The notes below the pieces were generated by a model. The model was not told where the DNA came from, searched no databases, and worked only from the letters and a program-made list of their open reading frames with translations. Made by a program: the position numbers and the translations under genes. A stretch of 64,000 nt of DNA. Origin: Lineus longissimus (lineage: Eukaryota; Nemertea; Pilidiophora; Heteronemertea; Lineidae). The stretch covers positions 11,291,001 through 11,355,000 of the forward strand of contig NC_088326.1 in the NCBI RefSeq assembly GCF_910592395.1. Direction: 5' to 3'. The stretch's first letter is position 1, and every line of letters begins with the position of its first letter. Positions 13,761 to 26,293 of the stretch are shown here, piece by piece.

Positions 13761-13894
13761 GCACGCCTGTCATAATCAGTAGTGATGAGCTTAGCGCGAT
13801 ATGGAAAATTCTTCAGAAACTCAAGCGAGGGAAGTCTGCTCATTAGCATATCTCGCGCACTGCTCCTTCTTGTCAAACATCGTAGTGAAATCGT
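13761..13894 (+). repeat. 134-bp direct repeat, copy 2
   Basis: Second copy of the repeat at 12,373-12,506. It is followed directly by a perfect 10-bp stem AACGTCTGGC/GCCAGACGTT (13,902-13,926) with a 5-base loop. Confidence 0.75.
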
Positions 13895-13926
13895 AATGGA
13901 AAACGTCTGGCTTTGCGCCAGACGTT

Positions 13927-16327
13927 GAGACTAATAAGTGAAGAACTAATAGGTAAAGAACTTCTACTTGCGCGAGACTGCTCTGATAAAATTATCATTG
14001 CAGAGACTACGGTGACGTACACATATATTTTTTACAATCAAAAATGCCCTCAAAAGACGACATGGAATGATTATTTTATTGATATTTCCTACTAGATACC
14101 TTCCAATTATCACTTTATACAAATAGATCGGCGTTAGGTCGCATGCTTTTCTTTCCTGGTGACACTATAAAGCAAAATAGTTGCAACCCCGTAAATGCGC
14201 TATAAGTCCAATAATAAGTGACGGTGACCCGTTATAAATGTTTCGCCAGCTTCGCTTTTTTGCCGCTACGCGGCGCGTTGGGCCCTTGCGTCTAGCTACC
14301 CCACTAAAGATGAGTATAAGGTAAATCGAGGGGCACAGAATGGTAGTCTAAGGTTAACTGAAGGGACCGGGGTACTGAATAGTAGACGTAGGTACTCGAA
14401 AGGTACTGAGAGGGGAGTCTTAGGTGAACTGAAGTGACAAGGTACTCTGGGGGTACCGGGAGCACTGAAGGGACGACTAAGTTGATCTTAAGGAATGTGG
14501 ATGTGGTTATAAAGGTATGCGTGGCGATTGCATGTATTGATCAAAATGACCAGCTAAAGCACATTTCTGTGCATATACCATAATTGCCATAAAAATAGCT
14601 ATTTTATCACGCTTTTCGAAGGATGTATTTGGTAAATCGCTCCGCCGTTATGTTCAGGTCAAAAGTACGCGCAAGTGTACAAGAGTTATTTGGTCAACAT
14701 ATCACAGTAACCGACAATAAATCTCGTCCGTAGGCTGCGTATTGATTGTAACGTAATTTTAAACGTGGTGATAGGTCATAGAAATCTGAATTGTTTGTCA
14801 TATCACGAGAGTACTATATACTATTTATCGGCAACACCTCGCCGCACTTATTTACAAGCGAGTAATTGACAGATCGCGAATGAAGGTAACAATATACTAG
14901 GTGATCACAAAAAACAGTATGATACTTTTGATCTTGAATGAGTCTTATTATAGCAAATAGAAATTTACCAAATTTCGGCCACATGTAGCTGATTTCATGA
15001 TTGCCTTACATGTAGTTATGCGCAAGCATCACTGACAATTATTTTTCAAAATATTGAGTTGAAAGCTGATGAGCCATGAGCTCTGTAAACAATATTGTGC
15101 AACTGCAGTGTAAGTACACATGTAGGAGGAAACCGGATACTCAGCAGTAGACCTATACAATGTCTCACGTCTCTATCACATGAGTGTACCGGGATCGACT
15201 AGGGTGCGCTACTCCGACACCGTGCTCAATCAGAGTCTTTCAATAAACCGAGTCTTTTCATGAAGAGTCTGGTCACGGCAAAATTCCGTTGATCCCACGG
15301 CTCTCTCGGGCAGTTTACTGGAAGCCATGATGAAGCTCATTTTAGTTCAACTTCAATCTATTCTGTAGTTGTACGACCAATGATTAAACGTGTATACTCT
15401 CAGCCCATGTGGTATTATCGGGTAATGAATACAGATATTCTCTAGTTTTTCATACAGGATGGATAAAGCCCCTTTGATAAAAATCATATTTGTATTTCGG
15501 GAGTTATTCAAGATCAAAAGTGTAAATTATTTTTTGTGTCACCGAGTATGATGATACTGAATTAGAACTTTTCCTGATATCGCTTTGTACCATATATTTA
15601 CTTTATGTATAATTGCCTCGGAATTGGCCATACATTTGAGTTCGTGTTTATCAATATGTCATAAAAACTAGGCTTGTCGTATCAGTCAATTAGTGTGCTG
15701 TTTTACGCCATATTCAACTAGCACTTTGATATCACTAATTATGACGTACCGTGTAGATCAACGTGCTGGCGAATCAGTTAACAAAACACTATATGACTAT
15801 GAGAATACTCTGAAGGGCAGCTGGGATAAAAGGTGTTTTATAATCATCAGCAAAAGGTCATGGAACTTTTGAAAACGATGGTTCCCCAGCGGACATCAGG
15901 CCACTAAAAGTCAATTCTTGATTTTCAATATAGGGGTTGAGATCAAGGACTTATCTCGGATAATTTTACTTACGCATACGGATGGAAGTGTACACAAAAT
16001 TCGTCCTTTTTCCACAAAGATTTATCCGTATCCTTCATAAGTCGCTGTTCTCAACTTCCCTATTCGTCTTATGAGTGCCAGGCGCAAGTGCGAGGAAGGC
16101 AACTATTTTGGCGGGTGTGAAATTTTGTGAAAATGTTCAGAAACGGCTCCTTTAGCGCGCATTGATCTGACTCGACCTCTGGTTGTTATGCGGCCCGTCA
16201 CCAGAGTTAAAATGATGTGTTTCAGAGGCGAAAATATCTCGAGTTGAAACATTGTACTTCTTCACATACTACGTCGCGCTTAAGAGTTGCGAAACCTTCC
16301 TATTGTGAATGCTCCCATTTCTAAAGC
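13927..16327. other. non-coding, with a degenerate ggtactgaa-type patch
   Basis: Between about 14,330 and 14,500 the words ggtactgaa, ggtaccggg, gaactgaag and taaggt recur in a degenerate tandem manner. Otherwise I see no gene, RNA or defined repeat. Confidence 0.35.
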
Positions 16328-16645
16328 AAACCCATTTCCTCATTAGAAAACCGCATTTACTGTTCGACTCCGCTAAGAATCTCCGAGATGGTGTTCTTAA
16401 AGTTCATGTATCTTAAAGAGCACTTACAGAGAAGAAATGTAGTATAAAGGCATGCATCTTAGAATTCAGAAGTGCAACTCTCCTGTGGGTGGGTGTCAGC
16501 TTCGACACGATTGAATCCAGACAGTATCGACAATCATTACTTTGTATCCCGCGGCACACCCATTTTCCTCATTAGAAAACCGCATTTATCGTTCGTATCA
16601 GGTGACAATCTCATATGACGAGTATTCTTAAAGAGCAGCTCAGTC
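16328..16645 (+). repeat. direct duplication of about 100 bp
   Basis: Segments starting at about 16,330 and 16,558 share cctcattagaaaaccgcatt, gttcg and attcttaaagagca/cttaaagagca. They are diverged copies about 225 bp apart. No coding potential is seen. Confidence 0.55.
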
Positions 16646-17748
16646 CATTACTCTAAGCGCCGTACTTTTTGAATACTGTGTAACTCCTCCGCACTTGCTT
16701 TATAAGATAATGCATTTCTTTATCGGTTTTCTTCTGCTAGGTTTCTTCAAACCTAATTGTCTATCCTAAATATCTAATCATGTTTTCCTTATTTCTTTTC
16801 ATTACATTTGCGACATCGATCTGCCACTATAGGTAAGTGATTTTCTCTTCTTATATCCTGTCACCCCTTTACATATTCGGCAGGTTCCGCAATCCTCACG
16901 AAGAGGTACGAACGACGAAGTACGAAGTATATGAGTGTTTTTTATTGAAGAATTTATTGAGCAATTCCGCGGTTCTTCGTACTACTAAGTATAGACAAAC
17001 GATTTATAGGAAAGCCGAGAAGGATCATCTGATATACGAAATTCGAACTTCGAAATACGAACTTCGAAATTAAATATCCAACTCAACCAATCAGATTACT
17101 TTAATGAAAGCACGTGACTCAGAGATCAGTAATGGCGAAGCTACCAGTGAAGACCACCGTTGGCCAGAAAACAGTCATACAAATCGGCTTTTTGGAGCTG
17201 GGCGTTTGTGTGTGGCCGGGTGAATCAACCAACAGCAACAAGTGGGGTGCAAACATCTAGCACAACAGCCAAAACAGCGCTGCTGATTAAAATAAAAATG
17301 GCCGCCGTCGGTGCGAGATGTAAAAAATCGATCAGAAAATGTATCAAGTGAATTTATTTCAATGATCCAGATGCCAGCAGGATGTAATTTAACATTCGAA
17401 AACCTAAAGCTGCTGTAAACCTCGCCGGGGTTGAGTGAAAAATCGCGTTTTTTTCTGCTTGGCAAAGATTGAATGCAGAATTACATCTCCAAAAAAAAGA
17501 ACTTTTTGAAATTGTTTCCGAAGTTCTTATTACAACTGGTGTGACTCTTCAGATCTGCTCGTGCCCTGGGCTGATTGGAGTTTAGTTGCAATGACATTTG
17601 CCTATTGATGGACGGCATTGGGGGTACGCCGTTACTGGTGGTCGAGGAAAATAGAAATGCAGCGATACACAGACGCAGTCATCATTCATAATGGAAATGG
17701 GAGTTTCCACAAGTTTTCAGCACAGATAGATCCTAATCATAAAATTAT
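16646..17748. other. non-coding, with TACGAA/TTCGAA-rich patch
   Basis: Around 16,905-17,070 the words tacgaag, ttcgaactt and tacgaa recur as a degenerate low-complexity patch. It keeps a 78-codon frame open but gives no recognisable protein. Confidence 0.35.
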
Positions 17749-17830
17749 TGGCAGCGGTGGGATTCGAACCCACGCCTCCGAAGAGACTGGTGCCTTAAAC
17801 CAGCGCCTTAGACCGCTCGGCCACACTACC
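17749..17830 (-). tRNA. tRNA-Leu(AAG)
   Basis: Read on the minus strand it begins GGTAGTG and ends CGCTGCC plus discriminator A, giving a seven-pair acceptor stem with two G-U pairs. The D-arm is class II type. The anticodon arm is CTGGT-TTAAGGC-ACCAG, so the anticodon is AAG, for leucine CUU codons. The long variable arm CTC-TTCG-GAG is typical of tRNA-Leu, and the T-arm is GTGGG-TTCGAAT-CCCAC. No intron interrupts the anticodon loop. A TTTT run a few bases downstream (plus-strand 17,741-17,744) fits a pol III terminator. The B box GGTTCGAATCC is perfect, which argues for a real gene and not a SINE head. Confidence 0.95.
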
Positions 17831-19429
17831 AGTTGTGGAGAACGTCCTCACAAGGTTGTGACATAGATCTATGACCCATTCGTTACATCACGACATTGCA
17901 TGAAAATACAAGTAATCAGGTGGCATGTTCTTTCCAGCAATAAATCCTGCACAATACATTTAAACTATAGGTAGGGGTGATTTTACAGGAAGATTTACTT
18001 TAAAAAAAACGCATTCTTGGGGTGAAGAGTCTATTCTGGAACTATTCAATGTACGTGTGTTTGCCTGCCATGCAATCTCAAGCAACGGGGAAGAAATAAC
18101 GGGTCATTTTATATTCGCTACGCGTAACCGTACACTTTTCCTAATTGTCTCTATTGTCTCTCTTAGCCTGTCGACTCATGCCACTGGTCTCTACTGCCTG
18201 TCCATCTATCTATCTGTCCCGCGGCCATGCGGCCATTGGGGCGAGCCTGTACAGTTGACTACGTGGAACCATAGTTCTGCGAGGCTGATCAGCCCTCCGG
18301 TCTTTTTTCAGTCCATTCTATTACATCGTCATGCAAATCCTCTTAAGTCGGCCGCGTCTTCGGTAGCCTTCTACTGTGCTACAAGGGTTCCCATCTTGAA
18401 GGAAACGGTGTCTTGTTTGCTGTCGCCGTAAGACACCGCAATGCACCCGCACGTGCATACACAGGTACACGAATACGTACGTATACACACGTCCTCGAAC
18501 AACCTAGTTTTCTCAACCAGTCTATTAGCTTTTAAAACCGCTCTCCTTCCAGAAATCACCCGCGAGCTAACACCGAACAGACGGTGCGTTATCAATCACT
18601 GCTGCGACCACTGGCAATTTTATCTTCGCGCCGACGAACAACTGTACAATTAAATCAATGGTAACTCGTGCATCAATGGTAACTCGAATGCCCCCCCCCC
18701 CCCCTCAAAAACAAACGAAAAACCGGGAAGACCACGCTTCCACCTCCGAGGGTCGTGAAAACATGGATTAGAAGTATGCTTACCTATTTGTTAACCCCAA
18801 TCAAAGTCACGATGATCACATGCAGACATCGAAACAACAAGGGATACATTGTTACTGTGGTCAGAGTAACAGTCTTCAGAATTATGGAAAATAAGAATAG
18901 TTCCCCAATTCTAATATAAATTTTTTGAAAGCCCGTCAAAACATTTATAACGGATTCCATCCTGGATAAATGGATAGATGGGCCCATGGTTCATACGACT
19001 ATGGGTTCCATCCATGGATCTATGATGGGGATTCTCCATCATCTATCCATGGATGGAACGTTGATAATCGCCATCATTGATCCATGCATAGACAATTTAG
19101 CCTGTGTGCAGTGTAATTAAAAATGATACCTTTACCCACATTTGGGTGTAAAGCCAACCTGATCATGTTGATGTGTAAGGTCACCAAGTACATCACCATG
19201 CGCTATTTTTCCACCCACATTTAAGCAACTGATAACTGTGTTTGAAATAACTTGATAGGAATGTCATGTTGTGTATGCGATAGTTACCCTGTCGTGGCAA
19301 ACATATTGATTTTTGCTGTAACACAATCCTCGGGAAAGTCGTGATAATTTTTCATCAAGTAAATGGCACTTTGAGAAAAAACGGGTGTGATTAGCTACCG
19401 AGTTAGTGCACGCGGATGATGATGCATAT
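17831..19429. other. non-coding, poly-C run and ATCCATGG palindrome cluster
   Basis: No supported gene. A run of C bases lies at about 18,691-18,705 and an alternating CA/GTAC patch near 18,440-18,490. At 18,950-19,090 the words tccatcc, tccatggat, atctatccatgg and ccatcatt form overlapping imperfect palindromes. Confidence 0.4.
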
Positions 19430-19525
19430 TGCAGCTTCTAATGAACTGTATAGCGTTTTTCATATCGTTTTGGCCGAAGGTACATAATTGAACTCTTGAA
19501 TTTGACCAGATCGCATTTACCTAAA
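19430..19525 (-). repeat. dispersed repeat family B, copy 3
   Basis: Reverse-strand copy of the repeat at 2,516-2,600 and 9,980-10,100. Read on the minus strand it contains caccactatct, gagttcaa and ggccaaaacgatatgaaaaa in order. Confidence 0.5.
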
Positions 19526-19776
19526 GATAGTGGTGTTGGACAACTCTAGATTATCTTATTTCATACTAGGGTAGGTCTTACCAGAGGCCTAACAAATATT
19601 AAAGACACAGATGGTTCGTTCGCGGTGTCAACTGAAGCCGGCTGCCCAGGGCTGTGTAACATTACTAACATGTATTCGTATCACACTATTACAGTTCAGT
19701 TGCACGAAGTCAGCCAAGTACCTTTGGCGAGATCTATCTGAAAATCGCCATACTCGCATTGAACTGCGTGTGTTAA

Positions 19777-20021
19777 GGGTTGACCATAGGAACCGCCATT
19801 TTGGCAAGAACTTGAAATCCTACAGCAATTAGAACGCCTTCAAAATGAAGTAAACGCCAATTTCAATGGCGGGAGTCTGTTCCCTGGTAAATAAGAACTG
19901 ACTCCCACCCTTGAAATAGGCATTCACCTTGTTTTGAAAGGGTTTTTAAAAAACTCTTTCAAATTAAAATTGCTTTAGGATTTCAAGTTCTAGCCAAAAT
20001 GGTGGTACGTATGGTCGACCC
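19777..20021. mobile_element. 245-bp foldback MITE flanked by TTAA
   Basis: The ends are GGGTTGACCATAGG... and ...ATGGTCGACCC. Inverted homology continues inward through gccattttgg, aacttgaaatcct and agcaatt. TTAA lies on both sides (19,773-19,776 and 20,022-20,025), the target duplication expected of piggyBac-type and some other transposases. There is no coding capacity. The right TTAA is followed by AGGGGTACGCCGTTCGTA, the end sequence of a second TTAA MITE family (see 26,116). Confidence 0.6.
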
Positions 20022-20025
20022 TTAA

Positions 20026-20330
20026 AGGGGTACGCCGTTCGTACATAAACACTGGCCGGCCAGGAAAATGGAAATGCGCCGGACTTATGAACAGGAAATG
20101 AGTAAGTTGCCCGAGAAAATGTTAAAGTAGCCCAAAATATTGGTCATGCGAAATCCTCTTTAACGAGTGCATGCGACAGTCCCCTGCAAGATGTCAGGGA
20201 TTGATGTAAGCCTTTCACGGATACCCTAGAAGTAGCCCTAGGGAATCATATCACTAACAACTCGCCTCATTAGGGTAGACAACTCCCTCGGGATACAAAC
20301 AACTTAATCACAGCAGCTGTGCTGTGATTG
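20026..20330. other. spacer, starts with a half MITE end
   Basis: The first 20 bases match the terminus of the MITE at 26,116-26,216. The rest shows no gene. Confidence 0.4.
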
Positions 20331-20669
20331 AATGTGTTATAGAAGGAAAGAGGGGCAGGGGAGAGGTGTGTTTTGTTCAGGTGGCATGGTGCGCCGGACT
20401 TCATTCCGAGAGGTCATGGGTTCGATTGAATGTGTTATCGAAAGGAAGAGAGACAGATGATAGGAGTGGTCTGGTCAGGTGGTTTAGTGGTTAGAGCGCC
20501 GGACCTCCTTACCGAGAGGTCGTGGGTTGGATTGAATGTGTTATAGAAAGGAAGAGAGACAGATGATAGGAGTGGTTTGGTCAGGTGGTTTAGTGGTTAG
20601 AGTGCCGGACCTCCTTACCGAGAGGTCGTGAGTTGGATTGAATGTGTTATCGAAAGGAAGAGAGACAGA
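20331..20669 (+). repeat. tandem array of a tRNA-like SINE
   Basis: Units are 20,331-20,428 (98 bp, diverged), 20,429-20,534 (106 bp) and 20,535-20,640 (106 bp), then a partial unit to about 20,669. Each full unit holds an A-box-like TGGTTTAGTGGTTAGAG and a B-box-like GGTCGTGGGTTSGATT, then tgtgttatmgaaaggaagag. The two 106-bp units are nearly identical to each other. This is a head-to-tail tRNA-derived SINE or pol III unit, not a functional tRNA: the 3' half of the acceptor stem is missing. Confidence 0.7.
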
Positions 20670-23600
20670 TTGCAGTTGCAATGTATAATGTACTGTGACG
20701 TCTGATCATTGAAGCTAATAGTGGCAGAGAGAATGCTTGAATAGTATGTCTGCTTTGAAGAATAATAAAGTGAACCGTCTGGCTCCGCTGTGATCATAAA
20801 TAGCACTTCAACACCCGTTCCTGCACTTTATGACCACACGATTACCCCAGCTGAATTCGCCTCACGCGCGGTCCTGCCCTAATAACCATTAACCAGCAAT
20901 TATCAATAGAGAAGCACCCGTTAGGGTATACGTGTCACTACTAAGTAATTACTAAAATAGCCACCAGTAGCCAGTTTTCAACCAGTAGCCATATTCTGCT
21001 AACCGCTGATTTCGCCCGTGGTCTGAAGTGGTTGAACACAATATTTACCTGATTGTACGAACGCCTAAAAGGCTCATTCCAAAATTCGTAATTCGAAAGA
21101 ATAGCCCTCTGGGCTTTCGTACAGTAACATACTGGCTACTTCGGCATGTCTCGCGCGCAATTAAAAGCTTGGCGATCACATTTTGTCCACTTTATATACT
21201 CAGTCAACACTCAGACACTGGAACAAGTGTTCATGGTCAGTAGAAGTGTTTATAAGGAAAACTACATTGCAGCTCGCTAGCCGTCGCTCAAAGCAGTGTC
21301 CTAGACTTTCTAACTCTGACCCGGCAGGTGACGATTTTCGAAGCGCGAGCGATCTGGGTTTTTTACGCAACAATTTTGCAACACCCCGTATACGCCTTTA
21401 TTGACATCTTAACGACATCGACCCGGTCTCTTTGCCTTGACCGAGCCTGATCGATAAGAGGAATCCTATTTGTTACTTCAGCACGCCTTGCCCCTCATCG
21501 CTCTGCCAACCTCTCCACTCCTCATTGTTCATCTTGTTCATTGGCAGGCCATTCGTGGCACAGAGCAGCAACTAGATTAGCTAGTTTCGCGCTTAGAATC
21601 CTTGACATTTTCACAATGATTTATCTCCAGTCTGCAGGGGTGAAACGATTTCGTCTTAATCAATCGGGCAACAAACACAACACAAAATGAAGTAAGAATA
21701 ATAAAATTGTAACATTCATTACATGTACATGTATTTTCCCTCGCTGATTGAGGCCTGGTGATCCCCGTGAAAGCTGGTCGAGGGGGGTCGATATGATCAA
21801 GATTTTTCGCTGATAACAATTTCACAAGAACCATGGGAATTTAGGCCTAGGTGCGGGGGGCTTTGAAGAAAATAGACCGTGACTCGTCGTGAATTATTTC
21901 AACTGGGAGGTAAGGGGGAAAAACCCGTAATGTTCGCAGTATTCGTGATTCACCATTTAAGTTCGTAATCCATTTGCGAAAGTCGTATTTCATTCGAAAT
22001 AGTTGTTATTCACGTAAAAAAATTCGTAAATCGAGAGGAGACCAAAACAACCTTGACCTAATTTTCACAATTACCTTGAACTTTGACCTACAGGGATTTG
22101 ACCTTAAAGACACCCACACTATTAACATCGCTGTCTAATGATTGAACCCATAAAGGCTGTCTGCACGAGTGAAACGGCTTAGTCTTAATCAAGCTGACAC
22201 AAACAAACCACACCCTTATTCTAATCTGTTTGTACTTGTCAGCGTTGGAATTGATTCACTGTGATGTGTAGTCGACGTGCGGCACAGCATGAGGCTACTG
22301 GCTCGGTTTTTTTCACATTATTCATATGTGGATCTGACCTTTGGCTGGTGTAGTTACTGCCTTCTCTCGAAAGATTATCCGCCATCGCATTTCCAGCAAT
22401 TCCCACTTGCGCTGGAATCCTTCAAAATTCCCATGCGCTACCCTCTCGATGAAGAAAATGTAGCCTCGTATCGTCAGGGAAGACGCTACTATCAGCTCCA
22501 GAATTACATAAAGTGTCTATCTCATCTTGCCTAAAGAATCTGAAGTCAACATCAAGATGAAGATACGGACAACATACGCTACCCGACTCTCTCGCAAATG
22601 CAATCTGATATCGTCACAGTATAAAGGATCCTCACAGGCACCGTAATTAATAACCTCAGATCAGACCCCGTGTAATCAATCTTAGCCGGTCTATACCGCT
22701 TTGTAGGATCGCCTGCTCGAAATTGCATGGTTCATGATTAGATGATGGACGTTCAGAGTATGAAGTGAGAGTACGGGCCAGGTCGAGTTCACGGAAGGGA
22801 ATGAACGGATGATGATGGATGATGAAATCAAGCCTAAAACAGACGTTTTCTAGTTAGAGTTAGGAAAGCGGAAGACGATGACGTGGTTTCTGTGAAGAGG
22901 GCGCAAGAGAAATACAAAGTTGAGAACAGGCTAGGTCGAATTCACGGAACGGATTTAGTTTTTTTTTCGGATTTCACCAAATCGCCCTTCATCATTCATA
23001 ATTATGTCAATGCCAATACGACCAGAATACGATAATATCCATTGACGTAAAAGACTTTGCGACCCGTGCGACCCCTTTTACGGCAACTGTCAGAACCAAT
23101 GGGTAATCAGGAGACGATTATGGTTTTTCTTGCTAATTGACTTTCTACTGATCTCCCGGCGGCATATTCCCTCTTATCTTGTCATTCTGGATCAGCCTCG
23201 TTATGAATAGTAATTAATCACGTGATGTAATAAAGGTTGACAGGGCGAAATGCGGCAGACCAAAAAAGCTCAAGCAACAACGGCAGGATGCAGGGTCTGA
23301 AGAGCGTCCGAGTGATTTTGTCCGGCAGCAATTGCGATATCACTTTCCATGATCCAATCTTCTTCATCGTCATCTCCATCCACCTCTCCCCAACCTCCTC
23401 CTTCTAATCGTTCAAGGGCTATGTCCAAAATAAACCTGGTATTCTCCAGGGCCTAGTTTTCGTGGCTACAGCATACGGGCATTTGGCCAATCTCCCTGTT
23501 TCCAAATAGCAGACGACCATTTTGGAGTACGAATCTGGTGGCAGATTCGTGGCACGCTTTGACACCTTCCCGATTCGTTTACGTTGGCTGGTTTTAATTC

Positions 23601-24578
23601 CGCAGTGGCCGGACGTGAGGTCAAAGTTGGTGGTCGCCTCTCCTCTGTTCATGTCGGGAATGGTGTTGCTTCTGAGGGCACTTCTGCCGAGTGTCTGTGA
23701 TTCCAGGAGGGTATTTGCTTCCTTGTAGAAGGTATGGGGTTCCTCCTGTTGTTCCTTGTATCTTTTAGCTCAGCTCCTGGATGACATAAAACCGTCACCG
23801 CAGATCGGTAAATTTACCCTGAGGGCTGCTAGTGCACTCATGAACCCAACAAGCACCAGCATTCACTAGTTCATCGATTTATTTGCAGACCATGAATTGA
23901 CAATTTATCTGCAGACCAAGAATCGATCAAGATTTTAGCTTTCCCATCATGTCTCTTCCCTGTTCAGGCAAGGATACCGCAACGCCGGAATCGGTTCAGG
24001 GCCGGGTCTGAGAAAAATTCATCCTCAGGCATGAACTCCAATTGATTTTTTTCTGCCGGCGTATGGTTAGATGCTGTGTGTATTTGCTGATAAGTTGTTT
24101 TCAACAAACCATTGGTTCTGACAGCCGAGAGCAAATTCGTGTCCTCTCTTCGAGTCGATATGCCCACGTTTAGTATGCTCAAAGCATTGATCCTCCGCCG
24201 TAAGAAGAATAGTCCCAAATTTGCATCAAGTTTAATCCAGTCCCACAATCAAATTTCAGTCAAAGCTGATAGGCTCGTTTAAACATGTTAAACGAATCAT
24301 TTCGACATGTGTCAGCATTTTAGAACTATCTTTGAAGGCGGAATAGCGCCCAATGTTTTTGTATATTAAATAATCTTATCACAAGCGTTATTGCCAATCC
24401 ATGTAACCTGGTAACATTTAGGATGCTTTATAATTTGTTTACATTAAAATATTAAGTCTATGCGGTGAGCAACCGCGGGAAACCGATTTACGTCACGAAG
24501 TGCATTTCAGCCAATCGACTGCAGCAGGCAAATACACATCCGCTAGCAACATGTCAGCGGCCTTCGTACAGCCGAGCG
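20670..24578. other. non-coding
   Basis: No supported gene. Segments around 21,635-21,700 and 22,160-22,220 share agtgaaacgg/ggtgaaacga, cttaatcaa and acaaac words and look like a diverged duplication. A TTCGTA-rich patch lies at 21,945-22,035. Open frames up to 94 codons (23,964-24,248, minus) show no domain. Confidence 0.35.
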
Positions 24579-24805
24579 TGTTCCGACCATTTCCGAGCAT
24601 AAATTAGGACAGTCGCAGGTTACCGAATGCTCATGGAGTATGCAGTCGGCGAAAATGCAATGGACAAGGCTGATAGAAGCCGTTGTTCCGATCATCTCCG
24701 AGCAGAAATTAGTACATTCAAAGGATGCAATCGTCGAATAAGATACACTTTTTGGCCGTGTTGTCATGCACTGGAGCTCATCATCGGGGCTGATAGAAGT
24801 AGGAT
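24579..24805 (+). repeat. short direct duplication of about 103-120 bp
   Basis: gttccgaycatytccgagca followed by aaattag occurs at about 24,579 and 24,682, and gctgatagaag at about 24,669 and 24,788. Confidence 0.5.
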
Positions 24806-25074
24806 TACAAATAGCCGCCGGAAACCACTGAATGAGAATCGCCGGCCAACATCTCCTTCTCGCATGGTATCCCCTGGTTACGTTTTTTTCTAGTAGCGAT
24901 CGAGCTGCAATGCGGAATGTCCTTGTCGCTTTGAAAGAGATAGTTTGGATTATTAAGGTAGTAATCTGTGTGGAATGGTTCTTGGGAGGAAATTCTAGTG
25001 GGCGTACGCTGAGATTATGATGGGTGCTCTGGTATGACGACTCTCTGAATACAAGGGCAATGCATTTGGGATTC

Positions 25075-25192
25075 CAATTTTGAATTGCTAGTCAGGAGTC
25101 CACAGATGAAGAGGTTGTTTTTGTGACGCTGTAATGGCCGTCACAAAAACAACCTCTTCATACGTGGACTCCTGACTTGCAATTCAAAATTG
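25075..25192. repeat. foldback repeat of 118 bp
   Basis: The left arm caattttgaattgc...gtcaggagtccac...gatgaagaggttgtttttgt is mirrored by the right arm. The arms are about 50 bp with a few mismatches and indels, around a 12-base loop. The DNA could fold into one long hairpin. It is followed by a run of about 18 G bases (25,205-25,222). Confidence 0.7.
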
Positions 25193-25222
25193 CCGCACCG
25201 GAGGTGGGGGGGGGGGGGGGGG

Positions 25223-25930
25223 TGAGAGCATTGACCCGTGGAATAGAGGTTGTTAGAGTAACTATTTAGTCAAAGTCATCTCCAAATCTTTTCCTTATAC
25301 GTAGACGCTCTAGCATTTACCGTGATGCTACGAATACCATAAATAATGATGCTGCTGTTTTGAGAAAAAAGCTGCTAATGTGCTCGGTAGATTAAGAGAG
25401 AAGTTATTTAAAAAGCTCGCTAATGCTATAATGCTATCATCAATTATCATTAACGCAAATTTCATGTTAGTTCATGTTGTCGATCAGTGGCCCGCCTTAA
25501 AAACACCAACATTTTCGCTTCACGATATCAAATCTGGCGTTTTACGTAATTTCTTTCCTGACAGCGTTGTTGACATGACAAAACCTTGATAGAAAGGCTT
25601 GACATTCCAACCAGTATTTCTTCATCGCACTTACCTCCATCCTGAACAAGTAAGCGCAACACTCGGCACTATTATGACAGAGCTTTGGTAACGTGTGCGA
25701 GGTAAGCATACGACTGACTCTGGTATTCGAGGATGACTTGCTTCAAGATTAAAAAACTTATTCTCTCCATCTCATCACTGGTCTCGTATTATATTACCTC
25801 TGCTTTTTTCACTGTCGCCTTTGTGAGGGATAATGTGTCGGGAGAGATAATTGAAGAAGAAAAGGCCCAGTACAGGGGTGCCAATCAAAAGAAAATTATT
25901 ATTTTTTTCTGTGGCGCGTTAGATGATATT
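25223..25930. other. non-coding
   Basis: Nothing recognisable. Open frames of 69 and 77 codons have no domain. Confidence 0.4.
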
Positions 25931-26060
25931 AGGGAGTTTTCGCAAATGCCCGAAACGCCAGCGTAAACGCCTATCTCATTGTTCGACCTCCAGATAACGA
26001 AGTCTTACAATGGGATAGCCGTTCACGTTGACGTTCCGGGGGTTTAGCGAAAACTCCCTA
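25931..26060. mobile_element. foldback MITE family D, copy 1
   Basis: A 130-bp palindromic unit. The ends read GGGAGTTTTCGC inward on both strands and are flanked by TA on each side (TA-GGGAG...CTCCC-TA), the target choice of Tc1/mariner-type elements. Inner arms share cgaaacgccagcgt, gaacgcctatc and cattgttcg words. Relatives lie at 32,776-32,901, 44,353-44,477 and (one arm) 56,331-56,388. Confidence 0.7.
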
Positions 26061-26115
26061 GTTTGTTGAGGCGTCGTTGGGGGAGGATAGTCATGATATC
26101 CTGGCCTCTTCTTAA

Positions 26116-26216
26116 AGGCCCACGCCGCTCGTTAAAAATTTCAAATGTGTTATTGAATTAGAAAATTTTCAATTGCTACAATGTCAATTTTCAGCAAATA
26201 CGAACGGCATACCCCT
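26116..26216. mobile_element. 101-bp MITE flanked by TTAA
   Basis: Both ends read AGGSSSACGCCGYTCGT-like inward (right end AGGGGTATGCCGTTCGTA on the minus strand). TTAA lies at 26,112-26,115 and 26,217-26,220. The interior is AT-rich and non-coding. A lone end of the same family abuts the MITE at 19,777-20,021. Confidence 0.6.
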
Positions 26217-26293
26217 TTAATGCTTTATTTGACCAACAAAGATATGTTTACGTGTAAGGTTCCGTCTTTTAATGAAATGACGTCAGGATAATG

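Noticed and set aside
20450-20640. Functional tRNA genes in the TGGTTTAGTGGTTAGAG units
   Set aside because: The A and B boxes are present, but no complete cloverleaf or acceptor stem forms. The units are a tandem SINE-like repeat.
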